Program-made: the position numbers and the translations under genes
Shown here: positions 35,701 through 43,398 of the stretch, piece by piece
How positions within the stretch are numbered: position 1 is the stretch's first letter
How the letters are laid out: each line of letters opens with the position of its first letter
Source: Oscillospiraceae bacterium
GTDB taxonomy: Bacteria > Bacillota > Clostridia > Oscillospirales > Oscillospiraceae
Assembly: GCA_902801295.1 (NCBI GenBank)
Contig: CADCHN010000004.1
Coordinates: 1-64,000, forward strand
Length of the DNA: 64,000 nucleotides
Reading direction: 5' to 3'
The notes under the pieces: model-generated
Database searches by the model: none
The model's input: only the letters and a program-made list of their open reading frames with translations
Told to the model about the DNA's origin: nothing

Positions 35701-38356
35701 AATCAATTCGGGCACTTATACGTACGGCGACACCAAAACCTCAACAAACGGCTGGACAGAATGGCTGGATGACAGCGTTTCCGTTGAGATCAAGAACGGA
35801 AATACAACTTATCATACCAGTTATATTTATCAGAAGCCTGTTGCGGCGTCGGGCGGCATTGAGTTCCGCTATGAGCGCGAAACCTATATCCTGAACTTCA
35901 TGGTCGGCAAGTTCGTCAACGGCAAGAAGGAAGAAATGCCCACCAATGCTGTGGCCGGTCTGCCCAAGACAGTGACCGACATCGCCTATGAGGCTTCTCT
36001 GGCCTCCTACGCCAAGGGCGGCGCCGATTACTTCGATCCGTTCACCAACACGGCCAATGAGCAGCTCGCCGAGCAGTACGTCTTCGACGGCTGGTATGTG
36101 GATGACGCCTGCACGCAGAAATTCGACTTTGCAAAAGCCACCATGCCCCTCGACGGCGTGACCGTCTATGGCAAGTGGATCCAGAAGCAGTACCGTGTGT
36201 TCCTCCATCCGAACGCCACGAGGCCCGACGGCACAGATGACCCTGCTCTTGACTGGGGCTCCGACAGCCAGAGCCTGAACTTCCGCATTGATTACGGCGG
36301 AACGCTCAGCGCGCCGACGCCTCGACGTGAGGCCAGCGGTTATGAATTCATCGGCTGGTACACCGACGAAGCCTGCAAAAACGCGTTTAACCTTGAAACC
36401 AAAATGACTGACGACACGGTCACGACCCCCTATGCGAAGACCGAGTTCACCGATCCGCTCGACAAGTTCGGCAATGTGGAAGAAGGTAAGACCGGCTACA
36501 ACTCCGATATCACCGGCTACAACGGCGGCGACCGTTTCTGGATCACCACGAAGCTGGATCTGTACGGCAAGTGGGGCGCTATCCTGGCCGGCGCTCAGGG
36601 CATTATGATCAAGTACGACGCCAACGGCGGCAGCGGTACCCCGGATGACAGCAGATACTACAAGGATAACGTCGACGCGGTCGCCCAGGCTGCCACAACG
36701 CCTCCCGCACCGACCGAGCAGGATCCCACTGAAAAGCAGTTCCTTTACTGGGTCATGCAGAAGTGGGTCGGAGATGCGGAGACCGGTTCCTATCAGGATA
36801 TTCCCGGCTCCAAGATTTATCCGGGCGATGCGTTCACCGTGCTGAAGTCCAACGCCAAGATCGTTGTAACTGAATATGACGAGAACGACAGCACAAAGAT
36901 CAAGACTGCTACGTACACGGTGCAGCTGCGTGCCGAATACGGCCAGAAGAAAGCTCCCACCGACACGCACATCAATTTCTATGCCAATATCGGCAATGGC
37001 ACTATCGGAGAAGGTGCTGTTGAAAGTCACATTGGTTTGCAGGTCAATGAAGCGATCCTGATTCCGACGGTCGAGACCTACAACCCCGTTGAAATCGATC
37101 ACTCCGATGACACAGCCAACAGAGCTACCAACGAAAACGAAGAGGCTCTCGGCCTGCACAACAACGGCCAGGTCTTCCTTGGCTGGGCAAAGCTGGAAGA
37201 AAGAGCAGACGGCAAGACTTACAGCTATGTAACCGGCAATGTAATTTCGGATACCACAACCCTGACTGAAGCTGACCTGTGGCTCAAGTGGGTAGAAGCT
37301 ACAGACACTTTGCCGGCACATTACGAGTACAATACCTCCAGCGTCACAAAGGTTGCAGCAGACGAAGCCAGCCCCTACCAGGATCTGTACGCGGTATGGC
37401 AGCGCGCCTTCTATGTGTACCACACCTCCACCGGTAAGGTCGAGCGCGTGCTTCTCACCAATGATGTTGATACGGTTAACCTCATCGAGTTGGTTGACAC
37501 GGCTAATTGCCTGTATGGCGGCTATTACAAGGGTTACTCCCTCGCTTCCGATACTTTCAAAGCTGACGCCAATGATCTGCAGTGGACGACTCCGAGCGAA
37601 GTCACCAGTTTCGTAACGGGCAGTACCACCTTTAGTACCCTTGCTGGAAAGAACCTTGTCAAAACTGCAACAGATAGCGGCACAACGTATACTACAACGG
37701 CTGCCATCACGAATGCTGAATGGACAGATGCTTTTGAAACCCGCGGTGACCAGGTGAATCCCACAGCTGATGCCTTGAATCTTCAGAAAGGCGAAGCGCT
37801 GGTGTACTATATCAAGGAAGTTCCCATTGAGAGCTACCTGCGTCCGAACATTAAGTACACCTACAGCCATGGCACCAGAGCGATCGGTACCATTTGGGTC
37901 GTCTCCGGTGTTGATGATGATTCCTACACCAAGGCCGGATTTATAATTGGTGATCAGACTTATGAGTTCGACAAATCCGGTTTCCAGAATCAGATCATCT
38001 TCCACCCGGTCAATGCGAATGAAGACGGCGCCCAGGACATCACCTGCACCTATGAGAATCAGTTCAAGAAATACGGTATTACAAATGGTAAGCTGTATTA
38101 TCTGTGCGTCTTCAATAATTCCGCAGCAGATTCCACCGGTCAGACTGGCGAAGATGTCAATATTCTGACGAATAATGCGCTGGTGTCTCAGTATTGGGTC
38201 ACGCCTGACGGCGCTACTGTCACTGGTAAGTATGCGCGCGCATATCAGGGTATTGAATCCAAAGACAATTTGAAGCCGGTGCCATACGGCGACGGTGACA
38301 ACGCTAAATTGGGCTTTAATCCCGTTGGCTCCACGATTACCTTCCCTGAAGGCTGA
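32765..38356 (+). CDS. Giant secreted surface protein with InlB/Flg_new-type repeats
   Basis: A secreted protein of 1863 residues starting at GTG with GGGAGG upstream. A signal peptide (MKHTLKR, hydrophobic core, PAYA) is followed by a VEEP repeat stalk (about 58-129), a beta-rich N-domain and several Listeria-Bacteroides repeats with the GWY...YxKW pattern (for example FDGWYVDDACTQKFDF, VTVYGKW, FIGWYTDEACKNAF, IKYDANGGSGTP). Residues about 755-950 form a Tyr/Ser-rich segment encoded by AT-rich DNA. It ends GSTITFPEG with no LPXTG, membrane helix, SLH or dockerin module, so how it is retained is unclear. An adhesin-like role is inference. It heads an operon with a small peptide, kinase, PqqD-like protein and nucleotidyltransferase. 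Confidence 0.9.
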   Translation: MKHTLKRTLSFLLALTMVLSLGLPAYALDTAGNEGSLTGERLPAERPDLEVDVPSVQPVEEPVIDEPVTEPVEETVEEPVEEPTEEPVEEPVEEPVEEPVEEPVEEPVEEPVEEPVEEPVEEPVEEPAVELQPVNDGIVNRPVDGDEIISVDDSIGLEKGEITEKEAIYPENEFTYEEVESGFAVDVYAPFGALPEGTEMRVSRLADLAAVQSAVDAAENMTGDVQLAADISFWYEGEEIEPTEGTKLLVRMSAPEIEGIAAPVVIHIPDGENAVPEIVDQVNNSEDLIMLNTVSFEAEKFSVYAVIDGGTDDEARVAVNFYNNHLEGDKLIATYYVKNGDLLLGNGERDNTKSYIEDIVTDPGIGETLAKGFLFLGWTIDDPNANTAVEGKDYDTAHYGANYTIKTHAYDIDEVRDYLSKLNITEGMAPVNVYAMVVKIFVVTYLDNGGISLGSEDVLLGLNESSAPYTITMGYTPLSQDENFEGWNVAEGTVANATVENEEGETVPATAPYAVGTTMTISGDVTFSVNAPRGHWLVFEEVQKGATYNAPVFVHEGQVANDYRPDKSLPANMKCTGYTFVDWYEAQTDENGVPLKDENNNVILKTTPFDWNTVIDKRTVLYAKWNVAATATYTVIVWKQSVVDDKNAADADKTYDFGLSVQLSDAPDTKVVDLIATDLAPYLGKDGDSIGDVSLFGFKQNTTQVAKANSGNKTIKVDNEVTGIVASSEKIAANGTTVINIYYDRELVTYDFQVEGYYYNYTTYYYGSYGLVDGVYVYLGSSGSSRYYLTYEDGTPVPADTTVYYRSNYSYSWSSSTQPPYYSNYIYEDVNDNRLVWKQYTGDRYSRSQSYGWHNIQTMTGLYGQKLSKYNYTWPTDYRWYIGPNTTSFISIVEMFTRSQNENPSSPFNMIWYGKSTESGATIYHYLQNTDESWPDSATHTVPTGIGSGMTFRDFAGFKPKEFRVKLPSGVTQYRIVTAINSGTYTYGDTKTSTNGWTEWLDDSVSVEIKNGNTTYHTSYIYQKPVAASGGIEFRYERETYILNFMVGKFVNGKKEEMPTNAVAGLPKTVTDIAYEASLASYAKGGADYFDPFTNTANEQLAEQYVFDGWYVDDACTQKFDFAKATMPLDGVTVYGKWIQKQYRVFLHPNATRPDGTDDPALDWGSDSQSLNFRIDYGGTLSAPTPRREASGYEFIGWYTDEACKNAFNLETKMTDDTVTTPYAKTEFTDPLDKFGNVEEGKTGYNSDITGYNGGDRFWITTKLDLYGKWGAILAGAQGIMIKYDANGGSGTPDDSRYYKDNVDAVAQAATTPPAPTEQDPTEKQFLYWVMQKWVGDAETGSYQDIPGSKIYPGDAFTVLKSNAKIVVTEYDENDSTKIKTATYTVQLRAEYGQKKAPTDTHINFYANIGNGTIGEGAVESHIGLQVNEAILIPTVETYNPVEIDHSDDTANRATNENEEALGLHNNGQVFLGWAKLEERADGKTYSYVTGNVISDTTTLTEADLWLKWVEATDTLPAHYEYNTSSVTKVAADEASPYQDLYAVWQRAFYVYHTSTGKVERVLLTNDVDTVNLIELVDTANCLYGGYYKGYSLASDTFKADANDLQWTTPSEVTSFVTGSTTFSTLAGKNLVKTATDSGTTYTTTAAITNAEWTDAFETRGDQVNPTADALNLQKGEALVYYIKEVPIESYLRPNIKYTYSHGTRAIGTIWVVSGVDDDSYTKAGFIIGDQTYEFDKSGFQNQIIFHPVNANEDGAQDITCTYENQFKKYGITNGKLYYLCVFNNSAADSTGQTGEDVNILTNNALVSQYWVTPDGATVTGKYARAYQGIESKDNLKPVPYGDGDNAKLGFNPVGSTITFPEG
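32936..33150 (+). repeat. VEEP-coding tandem repeat (stalk)
   Basis: Repeated 12-bp units encode P-V-E-E with occasional T or I changes for about 70 residues. The array is highly acidic and Pro-rich and should form an extended stalk between the signal peptide and first domain. Near-identical units allow in-frame length change. Confidence 0.85.
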
Positions 38357-38375
38357 GAAATAGAGGTGAATGAAA

Positions 38376-38663
38376 ATGAATAGAAAAAGTTTTTCGGTTC
38401 CTCTTGTCTTCTTGGCGGAAGCCACGTCTGATCCTGTCCCCGGCGGCTACAGTGGCGGCGGCGGCGATGAATGGAACAAACTCAAACCCATCCCGATGAG
38501 CTTCGGCGAGTGGGCGCAGAGCCGTTGGTGCGCGGACTACGACAACAGCGGCAACGTGACCGCTGACGACTACGCCAGATGGTGGGCTCAGTGCGGCCTC
38601 GGCTCCGAAAACTGGGTACAGTTCAACCCCGACGTCGCCTGGAACGACGAATGGACCAAGTAA
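38376..38663 (+). CDS. 95-residue peptide with one EF-hand/dockerin-like loop; candidate modification substrate
   Basis: ATG 38376 follows GAGGTG by seven bases (an ATG at 38370 is too close to it). The N-terminal part, MNRKSFSVPLVFLAEATSDP then VPGGYSGGGG, has a Gly-rich hinge. The C-terminal part is rich in Trp and carries DYDNSGNVTADD, matching the 12-residue calcium loop D-x-D-x-S-G-x-V-x-x-x-D seen in EF-hands and dockerins, between two cysteines (WCADYD and WAQCGLG). It is 19 bases after the giant gene and is followed by an attenuator-like hairpin, then a kinase and a PqqD-like RRE. That context suggests a RiPP-like precursor or a small calcium-binding partner of the surface protein. 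No function recognised. Confidence 0.7.
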   Translation: MNRKSFSVPLVFLAEATSDPVPGGYSGGGGDEWNKLKPIPMSFGEWAQSRWCADYDNSGNVTADDYARWWAQCGLGSENWVQFNPDVAWNDEWTK

Positions 38664-38682
38664 TCCAACCATAATGCAATGA

Positions 38683-38720
38683 GAAATAGCGTGGGGGCTT
38701 CTCCACGCTATTTCCTTTCA
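38683..38720 (+). terminator. Attenuator-like hairpin between the small peptide and the kinase
   Basis: A perfect 12-bp stem (38683-38694 with 38703-38714) and an 8-base loop, followed by a short pyrimidine tract, lie between the peptide stop and the kinase SD. The weak tail suggests partial termination, keeping the peptide more abundant than the downstream enzymes. Confidence 0.65.
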
Positions 38721-38730
38721 GAGGGAATCT

Positions 38731-39462
38731 ATGGAAAAAGTATATGAGGCGGAATATGCGGGCCATCCCGTTCGTTTCGCCTTCCTGGAGCCGCAGACGC
38801 GGAAGCATTTCAAATTCTGGCTCAAGCCCGTCGAGGGTGAGTACTATGATATCAAGGCCACGCCCGAGCTCGTTAAACACGTCCTCGCACATATGCCGGA
38901 GGAAAACCCCGAATACTACGCTGAATACAAAGCTCTGATCGGGCCAACCAGTGCGTTCCTGCTGCGCTTTCGCTGCTGCATTTTTCATGCAGTAGCGTTC
39001 CTCTGGCAAGGCAAAGCCTGGCTGTTGACTGCCCCAAGCGGAACGGGAAAATCTACGCAGTTTATGAATTGGCGTCGCCTTCACCCCGCCGAAATCACGA
39101 TGATCTGCGGAGATATGCCGGTGTTGGAACTGCGGGAGGACGACTCCGTCTGGGTGCACTCCAGTAACTGGAACGGTAAGGAGGGCATCGGCAGCAAGAC
39201 AAGCGCACCGCTCGGTGGCGTAATTCTTTTGGAGCAGGGAAAGGTGAACCAGATTACCCCACTTTCAGCACATGAGGCCGTCCCGGCATTATTGTGCCAA
39301 TTTGCTGTGAGTTATGACACTGAGGAGCAGATCCTCACGGTCTGCGGCATGCTGGATCGGATGCTGAGCAGTTATCCCGCCTGGAAGATGGTTAATTTAG
39401 GCGACAATGACTCGACAGAGCTGCTGCGGAGCACGATTGGAGGATCGAATGGAACGGTATAA
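38731..39462 (+). CDS. HPr-kinase-like ATP-binding protein (HprK-related)
   Basis: 243 residues, cytoplasmic. A P-loop APSGTGKST (about 101-109) is followed by MICGDMPVLEL (about 124-134), SNWNGKEGIGSKTSAPLGGV and ILLEQGKVNQI. This order resembles the HprK-related proteins found next to PqqD-like proteins, including the ScmC-like group and the tailoring kinases of some lasso-peptide clusters; true HPr kinase has a longer N-domain and acts on HPr Ser46. Here it probably phosphorylates a peptide or protein of this operon. GAGGG lies six bases before the ATG. Its end overlaps the PqqD-like gene by 14 bases, indicating coupled translation. Confidence 0.85.
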   Translation: MEKVYEAEYAGHPVRFAFLEPQTRKHFKFWLKPVEGEYYDIKATPELVKHVLAHMPEENPEYYAEYKALIGPTSAFLLRFRCCIFHAVAFLWQGKAWLLTAPSGTGKSTQFMNWRRLHPAEITMICGDMPVLELREDDSVWVHSSNWNGKEGIGSKTSAPLGGVILLEQGKVNQITPLSAHEAVPALLCQFAVSYDTEEQILTVCGMLDRMLSSYPAWKMVNLGDNDSTELLRSTIGGSNGTV

Positions 39463-39754
39463 GACAAGAGACGGTGTTGTGCTGACCACGGTCTGCGGCG
39501 AAATTCTGCTGGTGGCAGCCAGTGCCCTGAGGGAACTTTGCCCCTTCGTCACCGTCGTAAATGACAGCTCCGCTTTTCTCTGGCAGCGACTAAAGATGGG
39601 CGCGACACTTGAGGAACTGGAGCAGGCGGTCAAAGATGAATACGAGATAGACGATCCGGCTATGGTCGAGGGCGTCATCAAGGATTTTGTGAACCAGATG
39701 CTTGAGCTTCACTATCTGGTTGAGGATGAGCAAGGAGAAGGGCATGAAGAATAG
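39449..39754 (+). CDS. PqqD-like RiPP recognition element
   Basis: A 101-residue protein of the PqqD fold: a three-strand/three-helix peptide chaperone that binds a leader sequence and presents it to modifying enzymes. Visible pattern: TVVNDSSAFLWQRLKMGAT, then LEELEQAVKDEYEID and the helix VEGVIKDFVNQMLELHYL, as in stand-alone RREs. ATG 39449 follows GGAGG by five bases inside the kinase gene, and its own end overlaps the next gene. Close coupling of RRE and kinase suggests they act on the same peptide. The likely partner in this window is the 95-residue peptide. Confidence 0.88.
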   Translation: MERYKTRDGVVLTTVCGEILLVAASALRELCPFVTVVNDSSAFLWQRLKMGATLEELEQAVKDEYEIDDPAMVEGVIKDFVNQMLELHYLVEDEQGEGHEE

Positions 39755-40199
39755 AACGATATGGATCATTGCGCTGTGTGTGCTCTTGCTGTTGGGGATT
39801 GTTGCCTTGGCTACGGCTAACAGAGCGACCCCGGGTACTGATTTGCTGGAAGAACGGCCGACGGTGAGCGATACTGAGCAAACAGCTGCAGAACTTGAGT
39901 CTGTAAAGCCGGAAGGTGAAGTCCCCATCGATACCGACCCGGCAAAGGCAACGGAGTCCCCGACTGGTGAAGTACCCGTGGAGAGCAAACCCGCACAGCC
40001 AGAGGCGTCATCCGGAGAAGCCCCCGTTGAAAGTGAGCCGGCGCAGCAAGATCAGGATCAGACCGCGCCGCAGAATACGGAGGCCCCGAGTGGAGAAGCG
40101 CCTTCCGAAAGCGTCGACCCATCTCAGACGACTGAGGAGGAGACGGAGGACGGCGTTGTGATTACCATTCCCGACGGCATGGGCATTGGCGAACTGTAA
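39744..40199 (+). CDS. Membrane-anchored Pro/Glu/Ser-rich low-complexity protein
   Basis: 151 residues: a basic start, one helix (IWIIALCVLLLLGIVALATA, about 5-24), then an acidic, Pro/Ser-rich outer part with degenerate repeats such as SPTGEVPVES, SSGEAPVESEPAQ and PSGEAPSES, ending DGVVITIPDGMGIGEL. ATG 39744 has AAGGAG upstream and overlaps the end of the PqqD-like gene. No known family was recognised. Its Ser/Thr-rich tail could itself be a substrate for the neighbouring kinase or nucleotidyltransferase, but the tail should lie outside the membrane, which argues against that unless modified before export. Confidence 0.7.
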   Translation: MKNRTIWIIALCVLLLLGIVALATANRATPGTDLLEERPTVSDTEQTAAELESVKPEGEVPIDTDPAKATESPTGEVPVESKPAQPEASSGEAPVESEPAQQDQDQTAPQNTEAPSGEAPSESVDPSQTTEEETEDGVVITIPDGMGIGEL

Positions 40200-40203
40200 G
40201 GGT

Positions 40204-41418
40204 ATGGACGAAGCAAAAAAGCTGTTGCTGCATGTACTGCGCGATGCGATACGCGGAGAGAACGCCAATCCGTCAGCGATTCCGATGGAAATGCGCTGGG
40301 AGCTCTATCAGCTTGCTATGGAACACCATGTGCTTCCGCTGGTGACGGACGCACTGCATGTTGAGAGCACTGATAAAAGGAAAAAGCTTGGCGTTGAGGA
40401 GCAGGCAAAGCAGCTTGTCATTGCACAGGCACAGCATACGGCGGACTTCCTGCTGCTGTTGAAAGATCTGGAACAGCATGGTCTGCGGCCGCTTGTAGTA
40501 AAGGGGATCGTCTGCCGAAATTGTTATCCCGAGCCGGAGTTGCGCCCTTCGGTGGACGAGGACCTGCTGATCCGTCCGGAGGAATACGCTGCATATCGTA
40601 CGGCTCTTGAAGCAGCGGGATTTCAGACCGATGACACCAGTGACGGAGAGAACTATGAGGTCTCTTTCCTCCATCCGGGCAGCCATCTCTGTGTCGAGAT
40701 CCACACTTGTCTGTTTCCTGCTGAGTCGGAGGCTTACGGCGACTGCGCCCGTTACTTTGACGGCGCGATGGACCGGGCGGTTGAGCGAGAAATCGAAGGA
40801 ATGACCCTCAAAACGCTTGCACCGACGGATCATCTGCTCTTTCTGCTCTGTCATGCGTACAAGCATTTCCTGCACGGCGGCGTTGGCATCCGACAGCTCT
40901 GCGACATGGCGCTGATGGCGGAGAAAGACGGAGATCGGATCGACTGGCCTTATATTCGCAGCGCTTGCGATGAACTGCATATCGCTGTATTTTCAGCGGC
41001 GATGCTTCGCATTTGCGACAAGCAGCTCGGCTTTGCAATGCCGGAAGTTTTTGCAGACATTGCAGTAGATGAAAGCGATTTGCTGAAGGATATTCTCAGC
41101 GGCGGACTCTATGGGGTCGAGGACATCGACCGGGCACACAGCAGCACGATGACGCTGGAGGCGGTGTCGGCTGCCCGCAGCGGGCGAAAACGCAAGGGCG
41201 CGCTGCACTCGGTGTTTTTGCCGCTGGACGCGATGCGTGGCCATTTCCCGTATCTCCGGCGGTACCCATGGCTGCTGTCGGTGGCATGGGCGCAGCGAAT
41301 CTGTCGCTATCTTGCGCGGAAGAGCCACCCGGATCCCGTCAGCCCTGCCAGAAGCCTCCAGATCGCCCGTGAGCGCATTGCTCTGTTGGCGGAGTACAAG
41401 TTGATCGATCAATTATGA
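40204..41418 (+). CDS. PF14907-type nucleotidyltransferase-fold protein
   Basis: 404 residues, cytoplasmic. The N-terminal half holds a nucleotidyltransferase fold of the type found near PqqD-like and HprK-like genes: LRPLVVKGIVCRNCYPEPEL, then RPSVDEDLLI with the metal-binding D-x-D-like acidic pair, and VEIHTCLFP. The middle HLLFLLCHAYKHFLHGGVG and IRQLCDMALM are also typical. Members occur in kinase-containing lasso-peptide and polysaccharide clusters; the reaction is not established. ATG 40204 has only a short AAGGG site; coupling to the preceding stop (five bases away) probably drives initiation. A terminator follows, closing the operon. Confidence 0.85.
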   Translation: MDEAKKLLLHVLRDAIRGENANPSAIPMEMRWELYQLAMEHHVLPLVTDALHVESTDKRKKLGVEEQAKQLVIAQAQHTADFLLLLKDLEQHGLRPLVVKGIVCRNCYPEPELRPSVDEDLLIRPEEYAAYRTALEAAGFQTDDTSDGENYEVSFLHPGSHLCVEIHTCLFPAESEAYGDCARYFDGAMDRAVEREIEGMTLKTLAPTDHLLFLLCHAYKHFLHGGVGIRQLCDMALMAEKDGDRIDWPYIRSACDELHIAVFSAAMLRICDKQLGFAMPEVFADIAVDESDLLKDILSGGLYGVEDIDRAHSSTMTLEAVSAARSGRKRKGALHSVFLPLDAMRGHFPYLRRYPWLLSVAWAQRICRYLARKSHPDPVSPARSLQIARERIALLAEYKLIDQL

Positions 41419-41420
41419 CG

Positions 41421-41452
41421 AAAGACCTCCCTTGCTTGGGAGGTCTTTTCTC
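41421..41452 (+). terminator. Terminator closing the peptide-modification operon
   Basis: An 11-bp perfect stem (41421-41431 with 41438-41448) and a T run directly after the nucleotidyltransferase stop. Confidence 0.92.
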
Positions 41453-41518
41453 GTATTTTTCGCAGTAGAAAAAAGGAAAATTTAGTATAAATAACTAAGT
41501 TTGAAATGCCGGTTTTGG

Positions 41519-41547
41519 TTGCATTTTCAGTAAGCTGAATGTATAAT
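41519..41547 (+). promoter_or_regulatory. Promoter of the exopolysaccharide locus
   Basis: TTGCAT at 41519-41524, a 17-bp spacer and a perfect TATAAT at 41542-41547. It lies about 50 bases before the ABC exporter start, after the preceding operon's terminator. Confidence 0.8.
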
Positions 41548-41597
41548 AACATATTGGATTGATAGATCAAAATGGGTGACGTATGCGGAGAAGCGGC

Positions 41598-43382
41598 ATG
41601 GAAAAACCGAACGATGAAAACAAAGCGCTGTTTCAGTCGCTGCATATCCTGAAAACCCGCTGGAAGAATGGCACCTTCGGTGAAATCCTCGACGACTGGC
41701 GCTGGATCTTCGGCTACAGCAGGCGCTATAAGCTCGCCATTGTGTTCTATACGCTGCTCGGCGTTTTCAGCACGACGCTTGGCCTTGTCGCGAGCGTTGC
41801 GAGCAAGTATGTCATCGATATCATCACAGGCTATGAAACCAGCAAACTCGGCGCGATGATCGCCATCATGCTGGGCAGCGCGCTATTCAGCCTGGCCTTT
41901 TCCAATCTCATCAACCGCATTTCCACCAAGCTCAGCATTGACATCAACAACGACATCCAGGCCGACATTTTCGATCAGATCATCGACGTTGATTGGAAGG
42001 CAATCAATGCCTACAGCAGTGGCGACCTGCTCAACCGCTTCAACAGCGACGTCGGCACGGTCAGCAAAAACGCCATCAGCTGGCTGCCGTCGATCATCAT
42101 CGCGGTCTACAACTTCATCGTCACCTTCGCGCTGATCTGGCATTACAATCGGGTCATGTCCCTGCTGGCCTTCGCCAGCGCGCCGATCCTGCTGCTGATG
42201 AGCAAGTATTTCATCAAAAAGCAGCGGGAATACGCGCGGCAGGTCAAGGAAACCGGCAGTGAGATGATGGGCTTCGAGGTCGAGACCTTTTACAACTTCG
42301 ACACCATCAAGTCCTTCGGCGTGATGGAAAATTACGGACGCAAGCTGCGTGCCTGGCAGCGGCGCCTGAAATCCATCACCCTCGACTATAATCTCTTCAC
42401 GATCAAGACTAATGTCTTTATGTCGATCCTTGGCATGATCGTGCAGTACGCGGCCTTCGGTTACAGCCTGTTTCTGCTCTGGTCGCACCAGATCACCTAC
42501 GGCACGATGACGCTGTTTCTCGAGCAGCGCGGCCGCCTCTCCAGCGCCTTCAACAGCGTGGTGGGCATCATTCCGTCCTTCCTGACAAGCTCCGTCTCCG
42601 CACACCGTATCCGCGAGCTCATTGAGCTGCCGCGTGAGCGGCACCTGTCGGAGAGTGAGGGACTCAAGGAACTGGCCGACCGCGGCTTTGAGGTGAACAT
42701 GCGCGACCTCAGCTTTGCCTATGTGGACGGAAAGAAGGTCATTGTCGACTCGGCGTTCCGCGCCTGCCCGGGAGAGATCGTCGCGCTGGTCGGGCCTTCC
42801 GGCGAGGGCAAGACGACAATGATCCGGCTGATGCTCGGACTCATCCGCCCTGACGAGGGGAAAGCCTTTCTGCGTGCTGCCGATGGCAGTGAAGTGGAGA
42901 TGAACGCGGACAGCCGCGGCCTCTTCTCCTATGTGCCGCAGGGCAACACGATCCTCTCCGGCACCGTGGCGGAGAACCTGCGTCTCGTAAAAGAGAACGC
43001 CAGCGACGAGGAGCTTGAGGAAGCGCTGAAAACCGCCTGCGCCTGGGACTTCGTCTCGAAGCTGCCGGACGGCATGAATACCCGGGTAGGGGAGCGCGGC
43101 CGGGGTTTTTCCGAAGGCCAGGCCCAGCGCATCGCCATCGCCCGCGCCGTGCTGCGCGACGCACCGATCCTGCTGCTCGACGAGGCCACCTCGGCGCTCG
43201 ACGTGGCGACCGAACGGCAGGTGCTGCGCAACATCATCCGTCAGCGGCCGAATAAAACCTGCATCGTGACGACCCACCGCCCTACTGTGCTGAACCTGTG
43301 CCAGCGGGTATACCGCGTGATGGACAAGCGCGTGACCGAGCTGAGCGAAGAGGAGTCCAGCCGCATGGCGATGGACTTTTGA
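41598..43382 (+). CDS. ABC exporter (permease plus ATPase) heading the EPS locus
   Basis: 594 residues: a six-helix exporter domain and an ATPase with GPSGEGKTT, the variant signature FSEGQAQR, Walker B ILLLDEATSALD and a TTHR switch. The exporter halves form a homodimer. ATG 41598 has GGAG seven bases upstream; ATG 41583 lacks an SD. It could flip lipid-linked sugars (PglK/MsbA-like) for the polysaccharide genes that follow, or export the peptide of the operon just upstream, since exporters of this type are the D component of lasso-peptide clusters. No C39 peptidase domain is present. Function left open. Confidence 0.88.
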   Translation: MEKPNDENKALFQSLHILKTRWKNGTFGEILDDWRWIFGYSRRYKLAIVFYTLLGVFSTTLGLVASVASKYVIDIITGYETSKLGAMIAIMLGSALFSLAFSNLINRISTKLSIDINNDIQADIFDQIIDVDWKAINAYSSGDLLNRFNSDVGTVSKNAISWLPSIIIAVYNFIVTFALIWHYNRVMSLLAFASAPILLLMSKYFIKKQREYARQVKETGSEMMGFEVETFYNFDTIKSFGVMENYGRKLRAWQRRLKSITLDYNLFTIKTNVFMSILGMIVQYAAFGYSLFLLWSHQITYGTMTLFLEQRGRLSSAFNSVVGIIPSFLTSSVSAHRIRELIELPRERHLSESEGLKELADRGFEVNMRDLSFAYVDGKKVIVDSAFRACPGEIVALVGPSGEGKTTMIRLMLGLIRPDEGKAFLRAADGSEVEMNADSRGLFSYVPQGNTILSGTVAENLRLVKENASDEELEEALKTACAWDFVSKLPDGMNTRVGERGRGFSEGQAQRIAIARAVLRDAPILLLDEATSALDVATERQVLRNIIRQRPNKTCIVTTHRPTVLNLCQRVYRVMDKRVTELSEEESSRMAMDF

Positions 43383-43398
43383 CAAGGAGACCCCGCGC

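Noticed and set aside
38731..39462. Genuine HPr kinase/phosphorylase
   Set aside because: The protein is shorter, lacks the usual N-terminal domain, and its context is PqqD-like and nucleotidyltransferase genes rather than phosphotransferase or carbon-control genes.
38376..43382. A complete lasso-peptide cluster
   Set aside because: The RRE, kinase, nucleotidyltransferase and an ABC exporter are there, but no asparagine-synthetase-like cyclase or transglutaminase-like peptidase was found from 32 to 49 kb.
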